64,000 nucleotides of DNA from Thiothrix eikelboomii (lineage in GTDB: Bacteria; Pseudomonadota; Gammaproteobacteria; Thiotrichales; Thiotrichaceae). The stretch is taken from NCBI RefSeq assembly GCF_900167255.1, contig NZ_FUYB01000001.1, positions 275,632 to 339,631 of the forward strand, in the 5' to 3' direction. The position numbers and the translations under genes were made by a program. Under the pieces are notes generated by a model, which was not told where the DNA came from, did no database searches, and was given only the letters and a program-made list of their open reading frames with translations. Every line of letters starts with the position of its first letter. The stretch's first letter is position 1. Below, piece after piece: positions 38,320 through 46,437 of this stretch.

Positions 38320-39072
38320 ATGACGCCATCTTTTAAAGATCATTTTTCTAATTTAGCTAAAACCTATGCGACTTATCGCCCTCAATATCCAGTCGAATTA
38401 TACACTTGGCTTGCCAGTATTAGCCCTAGCCAACAATTAGTCTGGGATTGCGCTTGTGGTACAGGGCAAGCTTCTTTAGGTTTAGCTGAGCATTTTCAAC
38501 AGGTCATTGCCACTGATGCCAGTGCACAGCAAATTGCTGCCGCTCAAGCACATCCTCGGATTGAATGGCGAGTAGCGCCTGCAGAACAGAGTGGTTTAGC
38601 AGCGCAGAGTGTTGATTTAATTACCGTAGCGCAAGCCCTGCATTGGTTTGATTTAACTCAGTTTTATGCTGAGGCACAGCGCGTCTTAAAGCCGGAAGGC
38701 GTATTAGCCGTCTGGACTTATGGAGTGCTTAAGATTCACCAACCCGCCATTAATGCGTTAGTACAAGATTTTTACACACAGGTGCTCGGTCCGTACTGGC
38801 CACCTGAACGGGCTATTGTCGAGACGGGCTACCAAGCTTTACCCTTTCCCTTTCAAGAACTCCCAGTTCCCGCATTCAGCATGCAGCTAGCGTGGAATCA
38901 AGCCCAATTAATGGGTTATTTGCGCAGTTGGTCAGCCACTGAGCGCTATATCCAAGCACAGGGGCAAGATCCAGTTACGCGGTTAGAACAACAAGTTGCC
39001 AGCTTATGGGAGGATCCAGCGTGTTATTTAACCGAGTGGCCCTTAGCATTTCGAGTCGGGCAAAACGGATGA
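38320..39072 (+). CDS. class I SAM-dependent methyltransferase
   Basis: The ATG at 38320 gives 250 residues beginning MTPSFKDHFSNLAKTYATYRPQYP; an earlier in-frame start is not supported by family length. The SAM site is VWDCACGTGQASLGLAEHF, with an acidic residue after the next strand (VIATDASAQQI) and a post-motif VDLITVAQALHWFD. This is the methyltransferase type 11 family found near many bacterial genes, similar to yeast Crg1/Tmt1-like and trans-aconitate methyltransferases. The substrate is unknown. It is divergent from grpE and upstream of the sulfur genes without clear linkage. Confidence 0.85.
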   Translation: MTPSFKDHFSNLAKTYATYRPQYPVELYTWLASISPSQQLVWDCACGTGQASLGLAEHFQQVIATDASAQQIAAAQAHPRIEWRVAPAEQSGLAAQSVDLITVAQALHWFDLTQFYAEAQRVLKPEGVLAVWTYGVLKIHQPAINALVQDFYTQVLGPYWPPERAIVETGYQALPFPFQELPVPAFSMQLAWNQAQLMGYLRSWSATERYIQAQGQDPVTRLEQQVASLWEDPACYLTEWPLAFRVGQNG

Positions 39073-39153
39073 GCTTATATCTCTCCTAGTCTCTCGCCTC
39101 TCCTGAGTAGTCAAAGTATGCTTAAGCTGTTGATGAGCAAGGAGGATTAACCG

Positions 39154-40191
39154 ATGCAGACTTTAACACGTAGCCAACCTTGGTTTGGGGGTTTGGGCTT
39201 ATTATTTGCCCTATTCTTTACTTTTATTTCACCGAGTCATGCTGAAACCACTACTGAAGGTAAAGTCGTTGGTGGGGTTGAACATGAAATGCCTGAATGG
39301 TTTAAAGAAAGCTTTTTAGAAATCCAAGAAGATGTTAAGGAAGCCTCAGCGGGAAACAAACATGTCATGTTGTTTTTCCATCTGAATAACTGCCCCTATT
39401 GCGATAAAATGCTCAAGGATAATTTCCTCCAAGAGCCTAGCAAAACTTATATTCAAGAAAACTTTGATGTGATCGCCATTAATGTCAAAGGCGACCGACA
39501 AGTGCAATACAGCAAAGAGCTGGCTTTTTCAGAAAAAGAGCTCGCTGATGAGCTTGAAGTCGCACTCACCCCAACAATTAGCTTTATCAATTCAGAGAAT
39601 AAAACCGTTGCCCGCTTAAATGGTTATCGCTCACCGGAGCAATTTAAGCCTGTCCTAGATTATGTAGCCAAGCAGATTTATAAAACTGAATCTCTCAGTG
39701 ATTATTTAGCTAAGCAACCTCAATCAGACCAGTATACCTTACGCCCTAATGAGCTATTTCAACCTCTTAAAGACCTTTCTTCGATTAAAACCCCATTAGC
39801 GGTAATTTTCGAGTCGAGTACCTGCAGTGATTGCGCATATTTCCATGATACTTTGCTACAAGATGAGGCGATCAAGACTGAATTCAAAGCCTTAACCGTG
39901 GTGCGTTTTGATGCGAATGATAGCACCGAAATCATCGACGTGAATGGCCAAAAAACTACGCCGAAAGATTGGCTAAAACAGCTCAAATTGAGTTATCAAC
40001 CCGGTATGGTGTTCTTTGATGAAGGTAAAGAAGTCACGCGCTTAGAAGGCAAGCTATTTAATTTCCATTTCCAGCAGCTCTTAAACTATGTGAGTAGCCA
40101 AGGTTATAAAGAGCATAGCTTCCCAGCACATTTAGGTTTACGCCAAGCCGAATTACTGCAACAAGGTAAAACCGTGGATATTAGTGAATAA
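39154..40191 (+). CDS. soxW: tandem thioredoxin-fold periplasmic protein, SoxW-like
   Basis: A 345-residue protein with a signal peptide (1-30, SPSHAE). It carries two thioredoxin-like domains. The first has CPYC at 80-83 in FFHLNNCPYCDKML and the cis-Pro segment LTPTISFIN. The second has CSDC at 224-227 in IFESSTCSDCAYF with a PGMVFFDEGKEV segment. SoxW proteins are periplasmic thioredoxins that keep the Sox system reduced; most have one such domain. A GGAGGA ribosome binding site precedes the ATG. It begins a three-gene operon with the YeeE-type transporter and a DsrE-like protein. The gene symbol reflects context; a general thiol reductase is possible. Confidence 0.75.
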   Translation: MQTLTRSQPWFGGLGLLFALFFTFISPSHAETTTEGKVVGGVEHEMPEWFKESFLEIQEDVKEASAGNKHVMLFFHLNNCPYCDKMLKDNFLQEPSKTYIQENFDVIAINVKGDRQVQYSKELAFSEKELADELEVALTPTISFINSENKTVARLNGYRSPEQFKPVLDYVAKQIYKTESLSDYLAKQPQSDQYTLRPNELFQPLKDLSSIKTPLAVIFESSTCSDCAYFHDTLLQDEAIKTEFKALTVVRFDANDSTEIIDVNGQKTTPKDWLKQLKLSYQPGMVFFDEGKEVTRLEGKLFNFHFQQLLNYVSSQGYKEHSFPAHLGLRQAELLQQGKTVDISE

Positions 40192-40247
40192 TCGTTAATA
40201 ACGATGAATATAATCTTTAAGCTAAATCAAGGTAAGGAGAGGAATAT

Positions 40248-41513
40248 ATGGTCTTTAGCGAGTTTTCGAGTGCTTGGCTTTCGTTTTTGCTAGCAGGTTT
40301 TATTATTGCTTTTATCTTAGGTCTAATTGCCAATAAAACCCATTTTTGTACCATGGGTGCAGTGTCTGATTGGGTGAATATGAATCATATTGGGCGCTTA
40401 CGCTCATGGTTTTTAGCCATTGCAGTGGCTATCTTAGGAGTAACCGCTTTAGAATACGCAGGGATCACGAGCTTTGACAATAGTTATCCCCCCTATCGCA
40501 ATGGCCAGCTGATTTGGGCAGAAAATATCTTAGGTGGTCTTTTATTTGGAGTTGGCATGACCCTAGCAGGTGGCTGTGGTAATAAATGTTTAGTCCGATT
40601 AGGGGCTGGTAATCTTAAATCCTTATTGGTATTTTTTATTATTGGCCTGACGGCTTATTTCATGTTGAATCCCTTCCCTAACTCTGATCAAACCTTATAT
40701 TCACTGCTATTTTATCCATGGCTCAATCCACTGGCATTTAATGTCGGTAGCTCCCAAGATTTAGGGGCTTTATTAAGTAATGAAACCAATCTACCCCTGA
40801 TGCGATTAATCATGGGCAGCCTCATTGGTATTCTATTATTAGGATATGTCCTGATCTCGGCCGATTTTCGCAGTAGCAAAGATTTTGCTTTAGGTGGCTT
40901 GGGGGTAGGCTTATGTGTATTAGCCGCTTGGTATGTAACCAGCCAAATTAAACTCGAGTTAGATGGGCAAGCGTATGCCCTCTCTCAATACTATGCCGAA
41001 TGGGATATGTTGGCTGAGTCAGAGGCGGGTAAGCCAGCGAGTGGTGCGCCATTAAGCACTCAATCTTTTACATTTATTAATCCTATCGGGCAAAGCCTCG
41101 CTTATGCAGCCAGTGGTTTTAAGTCCAATTTACTGACTTTTGGTATTTTGGCATGTTTTGGAGTCGTTGCAGGTTCATTTGCTTGGGCTTTAATTTCACG
41201 GGGCTTTAAAGTCGAGTGGTTTGCCTCCATCGGTGATTTTGCCAATCATGTAATTGGCGCTGCCTTGATGGGTTTTGGTGGAGTTTTAGCGATGGGCTGC
41301 ACGATTGGCCAAGGTATTACTGGAGTTTCTACTTTGGCAATTGGCTCAATATTGACCTTAATCAGTATTATTTTTGCCAGCGCTTTAACTATGAAAATTC
41401 AGTTTTATCGCATGATGTATGAAGCAGAGGCTAGTTTCTCAAAGGCCTTAGCCAGTAGCTTGGTGGATTTAAAGCTGCTCCCAGAATCTATGCGGCGTTT
41501 AGAAAAAGTTTAA
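40248..41513 (+). CDS. soxT: YeeE/YedE family sulfur transporter, SoxT-like
   Basis: A 421-residue membrane protein with about ten hydrophobic segments. Two halves each have the family's Cys/Gly motif: HFCTMGAVSDWVNM and GMTLAGGCGNKCLVRLGAGNLKSL in the first, and GVLAMGCTIGQGITGVSTLAIGS in the second. YeeE/YedE proteins move thiosulfate or other sulfur species across the inner membrane through Cys relays. In Sox-containing bacteria this type is called SoxT. It lies between the thioredoxin and DsrE-like genes and converges on soxB. Confidence 0.8.
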   Translation: MVFSEFSSAWLSFLLAGFIIAFILGLIANKTHFCTMGAVSDWVNMNHIGRLRSWFLAIAVAILGVTALEYAGITSFDNSYPPYRNGQLIWAENILGGLLFGVGMTLAGGCGNKCLVRLGAGNLKSLLVFFIIGLTAYFMLNPFPNSDQTLYSLLFYPWLNPLAFNVGSSQDLGALLSNETNLPLMRLIMGSLIGILLLGYVLISADFRSSKDFALGGLGVGLCVLAAWYVTSQIKLELDGQAYALSQYYAEWDMLAESEAGKPASGAPLSTQSFTFINPIGQSLAYAASGFKSNLLTFGILACFGVVAGSFAWALISRGFKVEWFASIGDFANHVIGAALMGFGGVLAMGCTIGQGITGVSTLAIGSILTLISIIFASALTMKIQFYRMMYEAEASFSKALASSLVDLKLLPESMRRLEKV

Positions 41514-41535
41514 CTCTAGTTGTGAGGAAGTCGCT

Positions 41536-42027
41536 ATGCTGAAATATGTAATCAGTGGTTTATTCGTTAGCATCTTAGCTTTAAATGGGAGTATCAGTAC
41601 GCCGACTTGGGCAGCGACCACCCCCACCGATACCGCAAGCACAAGCACAAGCACAAGCACCGAACCTGAGTCACAAACTCAGCGCTTAGTGATTCAAATT
41701 AATAAAAATGACCCCGAGCTACAAGACCATGTACTGTCCAATATTGTTAATCTGCAGAAACATTTTGGGATGGATGCTATTGAAATTGAAGTAGTGGCTT
41801 ATGGTCCAGGGATTTGGTTTTTAACCGATAAAAGCCCCCATAAACAACGCATTGAAAGCTTACTGCTGCAAAATGTAGTTTTCACTGCCTGTGGTAATAC
41901 CTTAGACACCATCGAAGCAAAAGATGGCAAACGCCCGACTTTGATTGAGGATGTGGACACTGCTCAAGCAGGTATAGCCCGTATTATGGAAAGGCAGAAT
42001 CAAGGCTGGAATTATTTAAGTCCTTAA
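41536..42027 (+). CDS. periplasmic DsrE/F-like protein
   Basis: A 163-residue protein with a signal peptide (1-27, TPTWAAT). A Thr/Ser linker of hexanucleotide repeats follows (residues about 31-46), then a DsrE/DsrF-fold domain. The core strands are RLVIQINKNDPELQDHVLSNIVNLQKHFGMDAIEIEVVAYGPG. The conserved Cys segment VVFTACGNTLDTIE is expected to carry persulfide. Cytoplasmic DsrE partners transfer sulfur to DsrC; the exported forms near sox genes are uncharacterised. It is separated by 22 bp from soxT. Confidence 0.78.
   Translation: MLKYVISGLFVSILALNGSISTPTWAATTPTDTASTSTSTSTEPESQTQRLVIQINKNDPELQDHVLSNIVNLQKHFGMDAIEIEVVAYGPGIWFLTDKSPHKQRIESLLLQNVVFTACGNTLDTIEAKDGKRPTLIEDVDTAQAGIARIMERQNQGWNYLSP
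41635..41660 (+). repeat. hexanucleotide tandem repeat in the DsrE-like gene
   Basis: Four copies of an xCAAGC unit (GCAAGC then three ACAAGC) are followed by AC. They encode an alternating Thr-Ser linker after the signal peptide. Loss or gain of a unit would keep the frame and only change linker length. Confidence 0.7.
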
Positions 42028-42042
42028 GCTGCTACCTCAGCC

Positions 42043-42077
42043 GCCCTCAGCTCAGCTTAACTTAATGCGCTGAGGGC
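42043..42077. terminator. bidirectional hairpin between the DsrE-like gene and soxB
   Basis: GCCCTCAGC (42043-42051) pairs perfectly with GCTGAGGGC (42069-42077) around a 17-nt loop. It lies between two converging stop codons (42027 and 42091). T content after either arm is modest. Confidence 0.6.
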
Positions 42078-42090
42078 AGACTTTAAACCG

Positions 42091-43812
42091 TTAAACCGCC
42101 AAACCCGGATTCCCTTCCACATTTTTTAGCTTCGGTGTATTCAGCTCGACTTTGCTGATGGTCTTTTTATCACGCAGATAATCTGCCACCACGTCCCAAA
42201 TCTGTTTATTGTCTGGCACGCTCTCTTGGACACTCGCCCAACCAGCAACTGGATATTTCTTGGTCATATCCAAGGGTGAACCTGCTAACTCAAGATCAGA
42301 AACACGCTCCCCCATTTTCGCCGTCGGGTCAAAACTAAACTTTAAGCCACCGACTCGTACCATATCCCCGCCTTGTTGATAATAAGGGTCAGGGTTAAAT
42401 AGATTATCAGCAACATCCTCTAAAATACCTTTAATGGCTTCACCCGTCAGCTCATTGCGTGTGACCGTACCGTAGGTAATCGCGGTTTGATCAGCAACAT
42501 GCTCAAACGTAATCGGTTGGCCGGGCAACAAACTAGTCCCCCAGCGGAAACCGGGTGAGAAGGCAATCGGTGCATCCAAGCGCTCCATTAAAGCATTGCA
42601 AATCAACTGATCAAACGTGCCATTGAAATTACCCCGTCGATACAGCACCTCATCACAAACCGCTAACTCTTCCGCTAATTCTTTCTTGAAAGGTTCACGG
42701 ACTTTTTCAATCAGCTTGAGCATTTCAGGGTCAGGAGTGAGTAAATTCGAAAAGACGGGTAAGAGCTTATAACGATAATCGACAACCTTACCCTCTTTCA
42801 CGTCTAAATCCAGCACCCCTAAAAACTTGCCATTCGAACCAGCATTAGTGACTAAGGTTTTACCGCTGGCATTGTCAACCACCACTGGCTGATAAACACC
42901 GTCATGGGTATGTCCGCCCATAATCGCATCAATACCCGTGACTTTGCTGGCCATTTTCAGGTCAACATCCATACCATTGTGCGAAAGCACCACCACCACT
43001 TTCGCACCCTTACTGCGAGCTTCATCCACCATCGCTTGCATACGATCATCACGGATACCAAAGCTCCACTCGGGAATCAAATGCTTAGGATTAGCCACGG
43101 GGGTATAAGGGAAGGCCTGCCCAAGAATAGCCACTGGCACACCATTGATCTCCTTAATCACATAGGGTGCAAAGACAGGCTCTTCAAAATCGGTACTCAT
43201 CACATTTTGTGCGACGAAATCAATCTTACCTGCAAAATCTTTTTCAATGATTTCTTTGACTCGATCTGCACCATAGGTCATTTCCCAATGTGCAGTCATC
43301 ACATTCACGCCCAAAGCTAATTGGGCATCGACCATATCTTGAGCTTTGGTTTTGAGTGAAGTCCACGAGCCTTGCCAAGTATCGCCCCCATCCAATAATA
43401 AAGCCCCTTTGCGTTGGGCACGGATTTGGTCGACCAAGGTTTTCAAATGCGCGAAACCCCCGACTTTACCATATTGCTTTGCGGCTTCGGCGAAATCTAA
43501 ATAAGTAAAGGCATAAGCATCTAAGCTTTTTGCTTCAAGCTTATAATGCTTTAGAAAATGCTCACCGACTAAATGGGGTGGCTTAGCTAACATGCCGGCT
43601 ATGCCTAAATTAACATTCGGCTCACGATAATAAATGGGTGAAAGCTGTGCATGGCAATCCGTATAATGTAACAGGGATACATTACCAAACGCAGGCAATT
43701 CATAGGGATTAGCAGGCTGGTCAGCAGCAAAGCTCAAGCGCGGATTCAAGTGAAAACCCGCCACACTCGCAGCCGTTAATAATTGTAAAAACTCACGGCG
43801 ATTCATGCCCAT
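42091..43812 (-). CDS. soxB: thiosulfohydrolase SoxB
   Basis: A 573-residue periplasmic enzyme, the normal SoxB length, with a twin-arginine-type signal (NRREFLQLLTAASVAGF). Metallophosphatase motifs are visible: HYTDCHAQL, LLDGGDTWQGS, VVVLSHNGMDVD and MGGHTHDGVY (5'-nucleotidase family; dimanganese ligands). The C-terminal domain with GNFNGTFDQLICNALMERL follows. It hydrolyses sulfate from the thiosulfonate bound to the SoxYZ carrier cysteine. It is the last gene of soxYZAXB, 73 bp after soxX. Confidence 0.97.
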   Translation of the reverse strand: MGMNRREFLQLLTAASVAGFHLNPRLSFAADQPANPYELPAFGNVSLLHYTDCHAQLSPIYYREPNVNLGIAGMLAKPPHLVGEHFLKHYKLEAKSLDAYAFTYLDFAEAAKQYGKVGGFAHLKTLVDQIRAQRKGALLLDGGDTWQGSWTSLKTKAQDMVDAQLALGVNVMTAHWEMTYGADRVKEIIEKDFAGKIDFVAQNVMSTDFEEPVFAPYVIKEINGVPVAILGQAFPYTPVANPKHLIPEWSFGIRDDRMQAMVDEARSKGAKVVVVLSHNGMDVDLKMASKVTGIDAIMGGHTHDGVYQPVVVDNASGKTLVTNAGSNGKFLGVLDLDVKEGKVVDYRYKLLPVFSNLLTPDPEMLKLIEKVREPFKKELAEELAVCDEVLYRRGNFNGTFDQLICNALMERLDAPIAFSPGFRWGTSLLPGQPITFEHVADQTAITYGTVTRNELTGEAIKGILEDVADNLFNPDPYYQQGGDMVRVGGLKFSFDPTAKMGERVSDLELAGSPLDMTKKYPVAGWASVQESVPDNKQIWDVVADYLRDKKTISKVELNTPKLKNVEGNPGLAV

Positions 43813-43885
43813 TGGGTGATCCCCTAAACTGGAAGAATGTTAGATTAAGCGCTCAAATTCGAAATACTTGAGCGCTATTTTAAGA

Positions 43886-44512
43886 TTACTTATTTACTGG
43901 CGATGCAGGGTCAACGAGGAAAGCAACCAGATCAGCGACCTGTTCAGGCGTCAGCACGCCGTTATGCCCAAAGCGGGGCATATTTGAGCAGGCCATATAC
44001 GTCTGCGAATTGAAGATCTTCTCGTAAGTATACTTAATGGTTTCCTCACTATTACCACGCATTTTGCCGTAACCCGTTAAAGAGTTGCCAAGATTACCTG
44101 CTGCAACTTCTTTGGGGTCAGCAGCATGACAGGCATAGCAATTACCGCCACGGGGTTTATCCGCCTTATCCGGTGCAATGACACCGACACGCATCCCAAA
44201 ACCTGTATTAAAAACTTCCTTGCCCTTTTCCCAATTACCCATCATTTTATTATCAGCGGGGTATTTAATGGTTGCTTTCTCACGCTCCATGATGGCTTTC
44301 ATCAAGTCGGCAGGCGGTTTATTGCGATGCTCAGAGCAAGCTTTTAGAGTCTCGTCTTGCTTTAAACGCTCTAACTGCTGCTTCTCGCCCTGTTGATAAC
44401 CGGTAGCTATATATTGATCGACTAAAGCTTGAATAGCTTTGTCATCGTCCGCAGCCCAAGCCACACCTGCTAAGGCTGCTAAAGCTAAACTTGCTAGTAA
44501 TGTTTTTTTCAT
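43886..44512 (-). CDS. soxX: sulfur oxidation c-type cytochrome SoxX
   Basis: A 208-residue secreted cytochrome (signal peptide 1-20, VAWAAD). The single haem motif CYACH is at residues 125-129, and a distal Met lies in YMACSNMPRFGHNG. The protein has an N-terminal helical extension of about 90 residues, making it larger than the short SoxX type. With SoxA it forms the SoxAX complex, which couples thiosulfate to the SoxYZ cysteine and releases electrons. It begins 12 bp after soxA. Confidence 0.95.
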   Translation of the reverse strand: MKKTLLASLALAALAGVAWAADDDKAIQALVDQYIATGYQQGEKQQLERLKQDETLKACSEHRNKPPADLMKAIMEREKATIKYPADNKMMGNWEKGKEVFNTGFGMRVGVIAPDKADKPRGGNCYACHAADPKEVAAGNLGNSLTGYGKMRGNSEETIKYTYEKIFNSQTYMACSNMPRFGHNGVLTPEQVADLVAFLVDPASPVNK

Positions 44513-44524
44513 AACCCTTGCTCC

Positions 44525-45343
44525 TTAGCGTGACATGCCGGGTAAAACATAAGTGCCATCTTTAGCTTGCGCAGTCAGATAAGCAATCAAGGCCACACTC
44601 AAAGGCGCACCGTATTCTGTATCTGGCAAACGCATTTGCCCTTCACAATCCCAAATACGATGTTGCATAGTGCGCACCGCTGCATGCGATACACGATAAG
44701 TCGGCCAACCACCAATCGCCTTTTGTGCATCAGGGCCAGCTTTAGAGAAATTGCCGAGGTTTTGTAAACGAATCCGTTGCTTATCTGCACCATGACAAGA
44801 AGCACAGGAAAAATCTAGGGGGCCAGTGCGATGATAAAACAGAGCTTCGCCCACTTTAATCGCTTCTTGCTCTTTAGGATGAGCCAAGGATGGATTAATT
44901 TTCATACCGTCTGACTGCGCTGCGATATACACGGCGATAGCTTCTAAATCGGTGTTATCCTCATTCGCTTTTTCATTGGCATAGGTTTTTTTCTTCAGTT
45001 CTGCTGCATCAAAACCTTGTACCGTCGTCATACAGGTAATCATACGTGATTCTAAATCTTGCACTTGATCGGTATCTTTGAAATAGCGTGGCAGCTCGGC
45101 ATAAACACCTTTCACGACACCTTTGCCTAAACCAAAATCACACTCTTCCATCGAAACATTTTTCGGGCCGCGCTTTTCTTTAAATAGCTCCTCGCCTCGA
45201 TCAACCACCAATAAGGCCGGATTCGCATCACGGTCACCGTAGGTCATTTCACGATAAGCATCCGCATTCGGCTCTTCGGCTGCATACACTGCCGTCAGAG
45301 CCAAACTGCTGATGAGCAGTCCGGGTAATACTAATTTTTTCAT
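44525..45343 (-). CDS. soxA: sulfur oxidation c-type cytochrome SoxA, monohaem type
   Basis: The ATG at 45343 (MKKLVLPGLL) follows AAGGAG with good spacing; an ATG seven codons upstream is less likely. The 272-residue product has a signal peptide (1-21). Its only haem motif is CASCH at residues 180-184. The persulfide-ligand/active Cys is Cys233 in IWDCEGQMR. Cys68 and Cys104 lie where the extra N-terminal haem sits in dihaem SoxA, but there is no CxxCH there, so a disulfide may replace it. It works with SoxX in the periplasm. Confidence 0.95.
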   Translation of the reverse strand: MKKLVLPGLLISSLALTAVYAAEEPNADAYREMTYGDRDANPALLVVDRGEELFKEKRGPKNVSMEECDFGLGKGVVKGVYAELPRYFKDTDQVQDLESRMITCMTTVQGFDAAELKKKTYANEKANEDNTDLEAIAVYIAAQSDGMKINPSLAHPKEQEAIKVGEALFYHRTGPLDFSCASCHGADKQRIRLQNLGNFSKAGPDAQKAIGGWPTYRVSHAAVRTMQHRIWDCEGQMRLPDTEYGAPLSVALIAYLTAQAKDGTYVLPGMSR

Positions 45344-45387
45344 TGAAAGCTCCTTCCCTAGCATTAGAGCAAAACTGATTTGACGGT

Positions 45388-45696
45388 TTATTCGACGGCT
45401 GCTTCGGCTGTATCCGTCCCGTCTTTATTGTCTTTCCAAGTTAACTTCAACTTATCGCCCACCGCGCCCTTATAATTGAAGGACAGATAAGGATTCTTGG
45501 AAACTGACCCACCCCAACTCGTTTTCATCACTTCCTTATCATTGGCAGTGACGACAACTTCGGTAATATAATGTGCTGGAACAACTGCACCAGAAGAATC
45601 TTTCCGCAGCCCCGTTTCCATCGGGTGAGTCATGAGGGCTTTCACTTCGATCAAGCCACCATCAATTGATTTTGCTTTGAGTTTTACGCTCGCCAT
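45388..45696 (-). CDS. soxZ: thiosulfate oxidation carrier complex protein SoxZ
   Basis: A 102-residue immunoglobulin-like protein, the usual SoxZ size, with EVKALMTHPMETGLRKDSSG and SWGGSVSKNPYLSFNYKGAVGDKLKLTWKDN. It has no signal peptide of its own and is expected to be exported with SoxY. SoxZ pairs with SoxY to hold the sulfur substrate. It starts 22 bp after soxY stops. Confidence 0.97.
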   Translation of the reverse strand: MASVKLKAKSIDGGLIEVKALMTHPMETGLRKDSSGAVVPAHYITEVVVTANDKEVMKTSWGGSVSKNPYLSFNYKGAVGDKLKLTWKDNKDGTDTAEAAVE

Positions 45697-45718
45697 CTAA
45701 ATATTCCTCCTGCCTGTA

Positions 45719-46186
45719 TTAACCGCCACAACCACCAATGGTCACTTTCACTTCCTGCTTAGCACTAAACAGCCCATCTTTGGTTTGCACTAAAGCAATC
45801 ACTTCAGAAGTTTTGGCCATTTTAATCCGAGTCGACACGTCTGCCGATGTACCTTCAGGAATCGTAAAAGTTGCCGCTAAGGGAGTAGGATTATTCGACA
45901 CCACAATACTGATGCCTGTAATTCCTGCCAGCGTTGAGCTAACCGTCAGCGGTACAACCGCACCGTTTTCAGCAATTTCAGGGGCTTTCAGTTGAATATC
46001 GGTCGAGGGTTTTGAATCGGTTGCATTAATCAGCTTTAAAACTTCATCCAAAGTTTTAGCCGTAAAAGGATTAGCTGCTGGGTCTTCAGCCGCCACTGCT
46101 AAGTTTGAACTAATTAAGCCACTGCCAATCGCAATACCGGCAGCACTAATGGCTAATGTATTCGTGAGAAACGTTCTCCGTTTCAT
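45719..46186 (-). CDS. soxY: thiosulfate oxidation carrier protein SoxY
   Basis: A 155-residue protein with a twin-arginine signal (MKRRTFLTNTLAISAAG). The C-terminal swinging arm is GGCGG, whose Cys carries the thiosulfate-derived sulfur through the whole Sox cycle. The body shows the Ig-like SoxY pattern (GITGISIVVSNNPTPLAATF). The ATG at 46186 is preceded by AGGAGAT. It opens the sox operon directly after a 41-codon ORF. Confidence 0.97.
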   Translation of the reverse strand: MKRRTFLTNTLAISAAGIAIGSGLISSNLAVAAEDPAANPFTAKTLDEVLKLINATDSKPSTDIQLKAPEIAENGAVVPLTVSSTLAGITGISIVVSNNPTPLAATFTIPEGTSADVSTRIKMAKTSEVIALVQTKDGLFSAKQEVKVTIGGCGG

Positions 46187-46205
46187 AAGATCTCCTGTCT
46201 ATCTT

Positions 46206-46331
46206 CTAGCTAAGCGCTCCTGAATGGAGCTTAAAATTAAAGTTACAATGGGATGGGTAATGGTATAGCCGAACTAGAGAGCTAGCGGAAATCACTGAAT
46301 GAATTTGGCAAGTTGCAGTAGAGTAACTCAT
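46206..46331 (-). CDS. 41-codon ORF in the sox 5' leader
   Basis: An ATG at 46331 is preceded by AGGAGGAGG (46339-46347) with a 7-nt gap, one of the strongest Shine-Dalgarno sequences in the window. The frame stays open for 41 codons to a TAG ending at 46206, only 19 bp before soxY. The product starts MSYSTATCQIHSV, contains two Cys and four His, ends with FKLHSGALS and has no recognised family. Some sulfur-metabolism operons use Cys-containing leader peptides for attenuation or coupling; that parallel is inference. A translated leader ORF is the main possibility, a decoy the other. Confidence 0.5.
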   Translation of the reverse strand: MSYSTATCQIHSVISASSLVRLYHYPSHCNFNFKLHSGALS

Positions 46332-46353
46332 CAAACCACCTCCTCCTAGCGGC

Positions 46354-46386
46354 TATCAATTTAACTACAGTTAATTAGAATTGATA
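46354..46386. promoter_or_regulatory. nested inverted repeat upstream of the sox leader ORF
   Basis: Outer arms TATCAATT (46354-46361) and AATTGATA (46379-46386) enclose a second dyad TTAACT-AC-AGTTAA (46361-46374). It lies between the predicted promoter and the ORF start, so it could be a repressor operator (Sox clusters often use ArsR-type repressors) or a hairpin in the leader RNA. No regulator gene is present nearby. Confidence 0.4.
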
Positions 46387-46408
46387 AATAACGAATGAGT
46401 AGCAAACA

Positions 46409-46437
46409 TTAATAACACCTAAACTCTATAGGGTCAA
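46409..46437 (-). promoter_or_regulatory. candidate sigma-70 promoter of the sox operon
   Basis: On the minus strand TTGACC (-35, 46432-46437), a 17-nt spacer, and TATTAA (-10, 46409-46414) preceded by TGT, an extended -10. Transcription would begin near 46402 and include the dyad and the 41-codon ORF as a leader of about 215 nt. Confidence 0.45.

Noticed and set aside
41635-41660. Hexanucleotide repeat considered as a phase-variable or CRISPR-like repeat
   Set aside because: The unit is six bases, so changes keep the frame; no spacers. Kept only as a simple coding repeat.
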